NCBI RefSeq assembly: GCF_017377395.1
Contig: NZ_CP061800.1
Span: 6,469,633-6,533,632 of the forward strand
Direction of reading: 5' to 3'
DNA from: Desulfonema magnum
GTDB lineage: Bacteria; Desulfobacterota; Desulfobacteria; Desulfobacterales; 4be13
Length of the DNA stretch: 64,000 bases
A model generated the notes under the pieces. That model was given only the letters and a program-made list of their open reading frames with translations, was not told where the DNA came from and did not search any database. This document shows positions 41,556 through 56,687 of the stretch, piece by piece. Position numbers and translations under genes: made by a program. The first letter of the stretch is position 1. Every line of letters begins with the position of its first letter.

Positions 41556-42351
41556 CATCTCCCGAGGGAGCAGGGAACTTTCAAGACTATTTACAAAAGA
41601 AGACGGGAAAAATCAGGACGAGTCTCAATCCCTTTCATCTCCCGAGGGAGCAGGGAACTTGGAGATGAGTTCTGTTTGTATGTTGAAGCAGGATTGTCTT
41701 AATCCCTTTCATCTCCCGAGGGAGCAGGGAACGGTACCAGCTACGACGCTGTCATTGATGTTTGGCGTGTGGATTCGTCTTAATCCCTTTCATCTCCCGA
41801 GGGAGCAGGGAACCTCATTTATATAGGTTTGTTTTCGGCGAGTGGAGAGAGTCTTAATCCCTTTCATCTCCCGAGGGAGCAGGGAACTTTGAAGGAGAGG
41901 AGAAGCTTACTTCTTTTTCACTGGAAGAATTGTCTCAATCCCTTTCATCTCCCGAGGGAGCAGGGAACTTGCCAGAAAGCCGGGAAGGACGAGTGGTTTA
42001 AAAAGTCTCAATCCCTTTCATCTCCCGAGGGAGCAGGGAACGAACTGAAGAAATAAGGCTCCAGATCGGGGCTAGTCAAAAGAAGTCTCAATCCCTTTCA
42101 TCTCCCGAGGGAGCAGGGAACTTTTTGTGATGTAGGCTCCAACAGAACGGGAAAGACCACCGTGTCTCAATCCCTTTCATCTCCCGAGGGAGCAGGGAAC
42201 ATAAATATCTTATTAAAACTGCGGAATCTTGGTGTGAGTCTCAATCCCTTTCATCTCCCGAGGGAGCAGGGAACAGTCAAAAATAAATCTTGCCGGAGTA
42301 GGAGTGTTTATATGTCTCAATCCCTTTCATCTCCCGAGGGAGCAGGGAACA
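41555..42351 (+). CRISPR. CRISPR array 2: ten full 37-bp repeats plus one truncated, ten spacers
   Basis: Full repeats start at 41622, 41696, 41777, 41851, 41932, 42005, 42085, 42164, 42238 and 42315. They begin GTCTCAATCCC (GTCTTAATCCC at 41696, 41777 and 41851) and end CCCGAGGGAGCAGGGAAC, with an internal CTCCCGAGGGAG palindrome. A truncated repeat lacking its first ~14 bases is at 41555-41578. Spacers are 36-44 bp and unique. The repeat differs from array 1. Which end is the leader is not settled: the damaged repeat is on the left, and an AT-rich motif-rich tract is on the right. Confidence 0.98.
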
Positions 42352-42439
42352 ACAGGTTTTATGGGGGATTGCGGGGATCCGACATTTGCCGGATATTCGC
42401 CTTTCAGATGTTTTATCAATTTTTTCAGTATATTGCTCT

Positions 42440-42830
42440 GATCCCGAAAAAAGTTTGAAGATACTTCTTTTTCACACCCCCGACTTTGCAGAATTTTACC
42501 CCCTGATTCGGGACAACCCTTTGAAATTATTGAAACCGAAGGGTGAAAAAAAGTTTGAATATGCTTTCTGAAATTTCGGATTAGATAGCATCTTCAAACT
42601 TTTCTGTCAAGAGCTGTTTTTCACCTTTTTAACTATTTGAAATAACAAACTTTTTAAAACGAGATATCACCCATAACCTAAAAGTTTGAATATGCTCCGG
42701 GCCGGACTCCGGAAAAGGGGTATATTCAAACTTTTTTTCAATGTGCCATTTTGGCATAAAATCAGGTTATCTGATATTAAATCAGATTGTTAAGTCAAAA
42801 ACGGCATTATTGAAAAAGTTTGAATATGCT
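42440..42830. promoter_or_regulatory. Cluster of AAAGTTTGAATATGCT iterated motifs beside CRISPR array 2
   Basis: Six copies of AAAGTTTGAA(T/G)AT(G/A)CT occur: direct near 42450, 42548, 42680 and 42813, inverted near 42583 and 42717. The direct/inverted pairs form long hairpins around 42548-42600 and 42680-42735. No gene is present. They could be operators, leader motifs bound by an adaptation factor, or a repeat family. The remainder to 43145 holds GGCTCGGATT/AATCCGAGCC-type palindromes (42985-43010, 43080-43108). Confidence 0.6.
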
Positions 42831-43145
42831 CAGAAGGCCATCCGATGACGATATTTATAATTTTTTCAAATGATTAGTATCTATTTCCCGGAAATTTATG
42901 ATTTGGGGAAATCCCATGGTTTGAAAAAGCAGCTTATAATATAGGTATAAAAATTTTGAGAATTGAAAATTGAAAATCAACAAAAAAGGCTCGATCCGAG
43001 CCGAGCAAAGGGAATTGGGGATTGAGAATCCGTTCAATCCCGGAATCCGCTGTCATTTTGTGAGATACGACAACAAAAAAGGCTCGGATTTGTCAATCCG
43101 AGCCGAGCGGGCTTGAAACTGGAAACTTTATGCCAGTTTCAACTT

Positions 43146-44937
43146 TCAATATCTTCCAATGAAGGGTTTATAGATGCTTTTGCCCTCGAGGAAGGAGACC
43201 AGGTTGTTTGCCTGAACATGGATGATATCTTCACCCCTGACCTTTTTTCCCCGAAAGTGGACAAGTCCGGCCAAGCGGTTCAGGACAGCTTTTGTGACTT
43301 TATTCCTGGAATCTTTCACCAGCAGACCAGTTTTTTTGTCCAGCTTCAGGTCCGCCCCTCTTTTTCCTCTGGTCAGCAGACTGAACACGGCCCGATCTGC
43401 AAAAGGCTGCCGGAATTCTTCCACCATGTCATACACCAGCGTGGGCTTATTTGCCTGAAACGCATGAAGAAAACTGATATGGGGATTCAGCCCTGCTTTT
43501 AAAACAGCCTGCCACACCCGCTGATAAAGAATGCCATATCCGTAGTTCAGCATATTATTCACCAGGTCCCCGGCCTTGTGGCGATCTCGCCTTTCAAAGC
43601 CCAGCCCGGGAGGAACCACCATCCGCATACAGGCCCAATATCTTGCGCTGATCCGGGCCTCTGCTGAAAAAATCTTGTCCCGTGCCACGGCATAGCGACC
43701 CTCAAACTGAATCCGTTGCAGTTCCCTGAGCGTCTTATCCATAATCTCAAGGTTTTTCCCAGCTTTTTCAGTAAATTCCGGATCAACCTTTTTTCTTGCC
43801 CGGAGGTAGAATTTCACAAGATTCATCTGGCTCCTGGCCTTTCCCGAAATCATCCGTTTCACCAGTTCCAGGGCTTTTTCCGTCTCATACGTCCTGATTT
43901 GCAGCACAGAAACACTTGCCATGGAATGCACAGGTGCCTGCAAAACCGCATAAGGCGTGCCTTTGTATGTGTAAAACGTGATGGGAATCTTTTTCTGGGA
44001 ACATTGGAAGATCAGATCACTGGAAAGGCTTACGCCTGTTGAGTTCACAGACACATTCCTGATCTTGGAAAAATGTAATTCTGCAAGATTTTTCCGCTGC
44101 TCCCGGATGATCAGCCTTTCCCCGGTTTTGCCGATAAATATCCCGGGACTGGAGACCACCACCTCTGCCTGATTTGAAACCATTCTCAGAAACCGGCTTT
44201 TCTGGGCAGTCTGGCGTTTTGCCTGGGCAGCCTCTTCTTTTTTGGGACTGGCCGGCTTTTTTTCCTTTTTTTTATCCGCATCAAGCACAGCAAAAATATC
44301 CGCCGCCAGGGACTTACAAAGGGCATTATGGTCTGATTCTGTCCGCTCGGTGTAATAAAATTCCACCTTCAGCAAGAACGGCATCACCTCATCACGGGAA
44401 CCCAGCATTCCCCTTCTCAGAAAATGGACAAGCAGAAATTTCAGGCGGTTGAGAAGATGCTGATCAAAAGCTTTAAACTGCCCGACTGGCTTAAAAGTCC
44501 CGTAATATCTTCTGGACCCCTTTACGCTTTCATTCAGCCGTCCCAAAAATAACCCAGGGTCTTTCTGATGAAACGCATCTGTCAGCCAGTTCAGTTTACG
44601 GATGATTTTGTTTTCTTTTGCCGTGCTGATGGTGCGCAGATTTCCCTTAAAATAAATACCCAGAAACACAAATCCCTTATCCACATCCTTGAAAGGATAA
44701 GCATTTTCATTCAGTTTTAGTTTCAGCTCATCTTTCAGAAATCCCTGAATATCCTCAAACATCTTATATATTTTCTCTTTGCTTTTGGAAAACATAATGA
44801 AATTGTCGCTATAGCGCACATATCGGTATTTTTTGTCCACAGCAAACTCATCCAGGGAATGAAGATAAATATTTGAAAAAAAAGGGGACACCACAGACCC
44901 CTGGGCGATCCCCTCATCAGTTTCATCCCATTCACCC
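43146..44937 (-). pseudogene. cas1: RT-Cas1 fusion, 3' part: RT thumb side plus complete Cas1
   Basis: From GEWDETDEGIAQGSVVSPFF the frame keeps the RT end with YVRYSDNFIMF (the usual YADD replaced by YSDN), a maturase-like stretch, then a Lys-rich linker (~215-240 of the 582-residue frame). It continues into a full Cas1: SSPGIFIGKTGERLIIRE, SAEARISARYWACMRM (catalytic Glu), GLNPHISFLHAFQANKP (His) and MVEEFRQPFADRAVFSL (Glu/Asp). Cas1 inserts new spacers; fused RT allows RNA-derived spacers. The frame is shifted from the N-terminal RT piece. A GTG at 44894 could start a Cas1-containing product. Confidence 0.85.
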
Positions 44938-44940
44938 CTG

Positions 44941-45021
44941 CAAGGGGGGCGAGGGGCCAGAGGCGAGGGGGGGCAGAGGTTTTTCCTTTCGCCTCTTGCC
45001 TCTTACCCCTCGCCCCTCGGA
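44941..45021. repeat. GGGGCGAGGGG palindrome inserted in the RT gene
   Basis: An ~80-bp inverted repeat (arms GAGGGGCGAGGGGTAAGAGG and CCTCTGGCCCCTCGCCCCCC) stands between the two RT halves. It belongs to the family beside CRISPR 1. About 100 residues of RT expected at this point are missing, so insertion came with, or replaced, a deletion. Confidence 0.75.
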
Positions 45022-45261
45022 GAGCTTTCGCCATTCGTTTGCCTCGTTGAATTTGGGCATGGAACCTTTTTCATAAGGCACAGGTGAATATTTTTTTGAG
45101 CGCAGATCCTTAATAATACTGGAAATAGTTTTCCCGATATCAGGTTCCAAGTCGCTGATCCGGATGCGATCCAGCCCGCCTGCTGCGCCTTTCTGACGCA
45201 CACGATGCCACGCCGCTTTTAACACGGAATGGCTGCATAATTTTTCGAAAAATTTGGTCAT
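45022..45261 (-). pseudogene. RT-Cas1 fusion, 5' part: N-terminal RT fragment
   Basis: The fragment reads LKAAWHRVRQKGAAGGLDRI (the RT GxDxxxxxxf start), SSIIKDLRSKKYSPVPYEKG and NEANEWRKLS. It then enters the palindrome. The block with the catalytic FxDDxxxFF aspartates and the YGFRP region is absent from the whole locus. The RT cannot be active. The ATG at 45261 has no strong Shine-Dalgarno and follows an AT-rich TAATTGATAAT tandem repeat (45262-45305). Confidence 0.8.
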
Positions 45262-45342
45262 AATAATTGATAATTGATAATTGATAATGAATAATTGATA
45301 ATTGGTAATTGTTGGGAAATTTGTTTAGTCCCGTAGGGACGA

Positions 45343-45547
45343 CAGAGAATAGCCCGGTAATTCATTACCGGGGCAATTCATTGCCGGGGCAATTCATTAC
45401 CGGGGCAATTCATTGCCGGGGCAATTCATTGCCGGGGCAATTCATTGCCGGGACAATTCATTGCCGGGGCAATTCATTGCCGGGACAATTCATTACCGGG
45501 GCAATTCATTGCCGGGGTAATTCATTGCCGGGGCAATTCGTTACCGG
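45343..45547. repeat. 16-bp tandem repeat, GCCGGGGCAATTCATT
   Basis: About 12 copies of GCCGGGGCAATTCATT, with variants GCCGGGACAATT and ACCGGGGCAATT. It begins after a GTCCCGTAGGGACGAC palindrome at 45329. It flanks the transposase gene on its downstream side and shares the GCAAT...CCGG core with the array on the other side. Confidence 0.9.
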
Positions 45548-45557
45548 AAAAAAAACT

Positions 45558-46010
45558 TCAATCCCAAACATACCTTTCATCATATTCTATTCCATGTTTT
45601 TTCAAAAACTGGATATATTCCTCCTGGAATGTTTTGTGCCGGTGATGCTCGGCTTGCCGCTCAATGTAACGGATCGTATCCTTCACAATGGAAATGTTGA
45701 CGCTGAAAGCTCCGTATCCCTCCTGCCATTTGAATTCACGGGTGTCTCCGAAATTGTCGTTCATCCATTTGGAAGAATTGCCTTTGATCAACTGGATTGC
45801 TTTGGATATTGTAATGCCTGAAGGTAACGAGAGGAGAATATGGGCATGGTCTTGGGTTCCGCCGATTGACAGGGCTTTCATTTTTTTCTTTCGTGCAATG
45901 CCTCCCATGTATGACCATAAACGATTTTGTGTTTCGGGTCGAATCAGGGGCAAACGGTTTTTGGTGCTGAAAACATAATGGACGTACAAGCTGATGTATG
46001 AATTTGCCAT
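45558..46010 (-). CDS. REP-associated tyrosine transposase (RAYT, Y1 family)
   Basis: A 150-residue single-strand transposase. The HUH motif lies in GGTQDHAHILLSLPS (His-Ala-His, ~55-70), and the usual Y1 region is GAFSVNISIVKDTIRYIERQ with QAEHHRHKTFQEEY. The start at 46010 has AAAGGA upstream. The longer frame to 46088 translates the repeat. RAYTs act on REP palindromes, and this one has a palindrome array on each side. It separates cas6 from cas1 and may explain their displacement. Confidence 0.88.
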   Translation of the reverse strand: MANSYISLYVHYVFSTKNRLPLIRPETQNRLWSYMGGIARKKKMKALSIGGTQDHAHILLSLPSGITISKAIQLIKGNSSKWMNDNFGDTREFKWQEGYGAFSVNISIVKDTIRYIERQAEHHRHKTFQEEYIQFLKKHGIEYDERYVWD

Positions 46011-46036
46011 TTTTTGATTCCTTTCTTTGGGTTTGG

Positions 46037-46515
46037 CTATGAATTGTACCCGGCAATAAATTGCCGGGCTATGAATTGTACCCGGCAATAAATTGCCGGG
46101 CTATTTTCGGTCGTCCCTACGGGACTGGAAACTCCGGCTATGAATTGTACCCGGCAATAAATTGCCGGGCTATTTTCGGTGGTCCCTACGGGACTGGAAA
46201 CTCCGGCTATGAATTGTACCCGGCAATAAATTGCCGGGCTATTTTCGGTCGTCCCTACGGGACTGGAAACTTTGGCTATGAATTGTACCCGGCAATAAAT
46301 TGCCGGGCTATTTTCGGCCGTCCCTACGGGACTGGAAACTTTGGCTATGAATTGTACCCGGCAATAAATTGCCGGGCTATTTTCGGCCGTCCCTACGGGA
46401 CTGGAAACTCCGGCTATGAATTGTACCCGGCAATAAATTGCCGGGCTATTTTCGGCCGTCCCTACGGGACTGGAAACTTTGGCTATGAATTGTACCCGGC
46501 AATAAATTGCCGGGC
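46037..46515. repeat. 69-bp tandem repeat with CCCGGCAATAAATTGCCGGG palindromes
   Basis: Units start (CTATGAATTGTACC) at 46037, 46069 (short), 46138, 46207, 46276, 46345, 46414 and 46483. Each contains a 20-bp perfect palindrome CCCGGCAATAAATTGCCGGG and a GTCCCTACGGGAC palindrome. The unit is 23 codons, so both strands stay open and give false ORFs. The sequence between the palindromes is the same in every unit, so this is not a CRISPR array. It is the likely REP substrate of the adjacent RAYT. Confidence 0.95.
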
Positions 46516-46567
46516 TCCCACCCCTGTCGCCGCCAGCCCCGGATCTATGCCGATAATTTTTATCACT

Positions 46568-46727
46568 TTGATTTAAACAGTTGTGACTATGCGGCCACAT
46601 ATTTGTGGCAACAGGTTTGCAGCCCCCCGCCAGGCCCCGTGGGGGCGGCATATTCGCAGCATAATTTGCTACAAACATGCCGCCCCCACGGGGCTTTACC
46701 GGCCTCCCCTAAATCCGTTACAATCAG
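46568..46727. mobile_element. MITE-A element, copy 3
   Basis: The right end CCTAAATCCGTTACAATCAG and interior (CATATTTGTGGCAACAGGTT, GCCCCGTGGGGGCGGCATATT) match MITE-A. The left end is degraded. It lies 20 bases past the cas6 stop codon. Confidence 0.65.
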
Positions 46728-46747
46728 TCTGTTCATTATGTCCGTTC

Positions 46748-47707
46748 TCAATTCTCAATTAAATACCGTCCGAGGCCAAAGCTTGTCTTTTTTCCCATGT
46801 GCATCCATTCTCCGAGGAGGATGAAAGGCCAGAACAGAGTCAGATCGCCTTCAAATGTCACGTTTCCCACAAGTCCGCCAAAGGGCATACATCGTTTCTG
46901 GCGGTTGGAATATCTTACAGCGTGTTCCCATCGGAGATCAGACGATAAAGTTCGGACATCATCTGCCGCGTGACTCAGGATTTTGAAATCAATGTCCGTG
47001 CAGGAGATTCCGCAGTGGAGATGCGCCAGCGTGGTAATCCGCCTGAGCAGGCTGCGAAACAGCACGCCGAAACGCACTTCCGGGTATTTGCGCTTTTCTT
47101 TCAGTTCAAGCCGCGTGAGAAAGCGGAACCTGCATTGTTCCCTCGGAGGAAAGATTTCCAGCAAATCCCGGCAGGTAATGGGTTCGCTCTCATTTCTGAG
47201 AATCTGGTCATCGGACAGATAGACAGGCATCAGCGAACCATCTGCTTTCAAATTGTCAATCCGCTCAAGCATGAACCGGCCCCGGCCCAGCCCTCTCTGA
47301 CCCATCTGCATGAACGCATAAACAAAATAAGGGAGATATTCGCTGATCTTGCCGACAAGTATCAGTTCAAAACTCAGTTTCTCTCCTGGTTTGTATTCCT
47401 CACGCTTTTCCAGGGGAGGTCGGATGATATACGGATTTGCCACCCTGTCCTTATTTCTGAGAAAGGGATCGTCCTCATCGGGCCGGGGTTCGAACACAAA
47501 TGCGTAAACGCATCTCGGGGCAAGGAGACAGTTTTTGCATTCCTTATCCATGACCACACAGGCCACTTTGCGAAGGGCGTGGCCGAAACTCCCGCGAAGG
47601 GCGGAGCCTTTGTACGCGGGCAGATATAAGGGTTCTGTTGCCCTGATGCTCAGTCGGAATGCGGAGAAGGTAAAAGGGGCGATAATTTTTGCTGACTGAT
47701 GTTCCAT
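46748..47707 (-). CDS. cas6: Cas6 pre-crRNA endoribonuclease
   Basis: A 319-residue RAMP-type Cas6. LYLPAYKGSALRGSFGHALR begins the fold, followed by CKNCLLAPRCVYAFVFEP (a Cys cluster), ANPYIIRPPLEKREEYKPGE, and FFYALGxG-like QMGQRGLGRGRFMLERI. The C-terminal GKKTSFGLGRYLIEN is the G-rich loop. It cuts repeat RNA to give crRNAs, presumably for both operons and both arrays. It is transcribed from its own copy of the cas leader (48093-48121) about 390 bases upstream. Confidence 0.9.
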   Translation of the reverse strand: MEHQSAKIIAPFTFSAFRLSIRATEPLYLPAYKGSALRGSFGHALRKVACVVMDKECKNCLLAPRCVYAFVFEPRPDEDDPFLRNKDRVANPYIIRPPLEKREEYKPGEKLSFELILVGKISEYLPYFVYAFMQMGQRGLGRGRFMLERIDNLKADGSLMPVYLSDDQILRNESEPITCRDLLEIFPPREQCRFRFLTRLELKEKRKYPEVRFGVLFRSLLRRITTLAHLHCGISCTDIDFKILSHAADDVRTLSSDLRWEHAVRYSNRQKRCMPFGGLVGNVTFEGDLTLFWPFILLGEWMHMGKKTSFGLGRYLIEN

Positions 47708-47770
47708 AGAATATTAATTTTTCCGGCCTCGTCTGAAGCGATGCCTGATGAGAGATTCGTTATGCGGGGT

Positions 47771-47925
47771 TATTAAGCACCTAACCATAAGTTTTTAATA
47801 TCTGCCCGGAGAAGAAACCCGGCTTTTTTTCCGGAATGATGCTTCTCCGACAAAGGAAAAAGCCGGGTTTCTCCGCCGCTCACAGAGAAAAAGGTGTATA
47901 AAAAATTTTTGATCAGGTACTTATT
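47771..47925. mobile_element. MITE-C element, copy 2, inside the cas6 leader
   Basis: A 155-bp element, the same length as the copy at 10992-11146, in reverse orientation. The ends TATTAAGCACCT and AGGTACTTATTA flank the CCCGGCTTTTTTTCC hairpin. It stands between the leader terminator and cas6. Without it, the terminator-to-gene distance would be ~116 bases, close to that in the csm leader. Confidence 0.78.
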
Positions 47926-48042
47926 AAAGCTTTTCCGGCATGATCCCGCAGATGAAAAAAACCTGTCAAAAAAGAATAAAAAAAACCCCATCCTCTGCAA
48001 AACCAGAGGCATGGGGTTTCTTATATCAGTTGAACCGACCAT
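47773..48042 (-). CDS. Leader peptide of the cas6 unit (attenuator ORF, copy 3, extended)
   Basis: It begins MV, then GSTDIRNPMPLVLQRMGFF, behind AGGAG. Beyond the terminator the frame stays open through MITE-C, giving 89 residues (KKAGFLLRAD near the end is element-derived). The conserved part ends after the FF codons, as in copies 1 and 2. Confidence 0.55.
   Translation of the reverse strand: MVGSTDIRNPMPLVLQRMGFFLFFFDRFFSSAGSCRKSFNKYLIKNFLYTFFSVSGGETRLFPLSEKHHSGKKAGFLLRADIKNLWLGA
47979..48018 (-). terminator. Intrinsic terminator in the cas6 leader
   Basis: Minus-strand AAACCCCATGCCTCTG and CAGAGGATGGGGTTT stem followed by a T run. One loop base differs from the other two copies (GTTTTG for GTTTTA). 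Confidence 0.85.
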
Positions 48043-48092
48043 TCATTCTCCTGTCAAAAAGTTATGAACAAGCCTGAATAAAATACGTTGCA

Positions 48093-48121
48093 TTCATAAA
48101 ATAATCAGAGATATTTGTCAA
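48093..48121 (-). promoter_or_regulatory. Predicted sigma-70-type promoter of cas6
   Basis: On the minus strand TTGACA, 17 bases, TATGAA. Similarity to the other two leaders stops at about 48150, so the upstream block shared by the III-D and csm leaders is absent here. Confidence 0.68.
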
Positions 48122-48161
48122 TCTTTAATTTGGGAGATGTTGCATTTACCTCAAAAAACCG

Positions 48162-48247
48162 GTGGTGTTCCAAAACTGGACTTGATTCGATATTTGATAA
48201 ATTGATTCAAGGGGTTAAAAAGTTTAAGTCCGGTTTTGGAACACCAC
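48162..48247. mobile_element. 86-bp inverted-repeat element after the PUFA synthase gene
   Basis: GGTGGTGTTCCAAAACTGGA and the reverse complement of AAGTCCGGTTTTGGAACACC match over 21 of 23 positions. It lies 9 bases past the synthase stop and could end its transcript or be a small MITE. Confidence 0.65.
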
Positions 48248-48255
48248 CAATTTTC

Positions 48256-55731
<7,476 letters not shown>

Positions 55732-55799
55732 TTGTTTATATTTGTTTATATTGTAATATTTTGTTTTAAGAGTAACTAACGGGGCATAACCGGTTAACC

Positions 55800-56000
55800 T
55801 GAAACCCCAACTCGTTACGAGGCTCTGCCTCGTAACGCATGTCTGAGAGGCTCTGCCTCAAGTATAAGAAAAAACGGATTATAACGGATTTGATCTCGTT
55901 CCCACGCTTCGCGTGGGAATACAGCTCGGACGCTTCGCGTCCGGGTTCTGTCCGATGTCCGGGACGCGAAGCGTCTCGAAGGCATTCCTACGCGAAGCGT
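55800..56000. repeat. Cluster of short palindromes upstream of the PUFA synthase
   Basis: GAGGCTCTGCCTC units (55821-55862), a MITE-A-like end (ACGGATTATAACGGATTTGA, ~55873) and CCCACGCTTCGCGTGGGAA and GGACGCTTCGCGTCC hairpins. No gene is seen from 55732 to 56220. The synthase promoter should be here but is not obvious. Confidence 0.65.
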
Positions 56001-56220
56001 GGAAACAAAAATGTGTGTAAAATTCCCATGACGGGGAACTACACAGATTGCATTTAATAAGGATTGATTTTCACTTAGCCGGAATGACGCGGTTATCCTT
56101 AAATTCCGTGGCTCATTCCCGACTAAATGCCAATCATTCCGGGCTAAATGCAATCTCTGTAACGGCATTTTCTTCTCCCTTTCCAAAGCTGAGACCTGGT
56201 CCCGGAACAGATCGTCCTCC

Positions 56221-56598
56221 TCACGTTCTCAGTCGCTTCATCCAGAAGCATCCGATTCCGCATCCTAAAAAATAATATGGAAAATCAGACCAGGCAAAAG
56301 TGGTTCCCAAAATTGTTCTCCCAATAAAAAAGCGTCTCAGAAACATCAGAAACGGCGGATGCCACAATTGCAGAAACTCCAGGCCGCAGGTCGTGATGCA
56401 TACAAACGCCGCTATTTTCCAGGGAGAAAATGTCTCTGAAAAGAAAAAAATCACAAGACACCAGAATATCTCATAAAATAATCCGCCAAGGGAGTTGTTT
56501 GCCCAGTTTGCGGCCGGTCCTGCGTAAAACTTGCTGTAAAAACCGACTGGCACAATGATCAGCAGAGAAATCAGGGTCCGAATTTGTATTTTTGTCAT
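56221..56598 (-). CDS. DUF2809 membrane protein
   Basis: A 125-residue protein with four hydrophobic segments. It has the family's GFYSKFYAGPAANWANNSLG start, LGGLFYEIFWCLVIFFF, GLEFLQLWHPPFLMFLRRFF and FAWSDFPYYFLGCGIG. The role of DUF2809 is unknown; the conserved Arg, Trp and Pro residues lie between helices. It reads toward the HMG-CoA lyase direction on the same strand, 90 bases after that gene ends. Confidence 0.85.
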   Translation of the reverse strand: MTKIQIRTLISLLIIVPVGFYSKFYAGPAANWANNSLGGLFYEIFWCLVIFFFSETFSPWKIAAFVCITTCGLEFLQLWHPPFLMFLRRFFIGRTILGTTFAWSDFPYYFLGCGIGCFWMKRLRT

Positions 56599-56687
56599 AA
56601 AAAATACCCTTATTGGCTGATGCCGCGGTTCCGCGATCTGTGGATTCCTGCTTTCGCAGGAATGACAAAAAAAATTGATCGCTGAGT

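Noticed and set aside
45309..45821. Plus-strand ORF beginning in the 16-bp array
   Set aside because: It is a repeat translation that then runs antisense through the RAYT gene.
46037..46515. Possible CRISPR array (GTCCCTACGGGACTGGAAAC units spaced by 69 bp)
   Set aside because: The sequence between the units is the same in every copy, so there are no spacers; it is a plain tandem repeat with REP-like palindromes.
48162..48247. CRISPR or riboswitch element after the synthase
   Set aside because: Only one pair of inverted arms is present, with no repeated unit or aptamer motif; it fits a small MITE or terminator.
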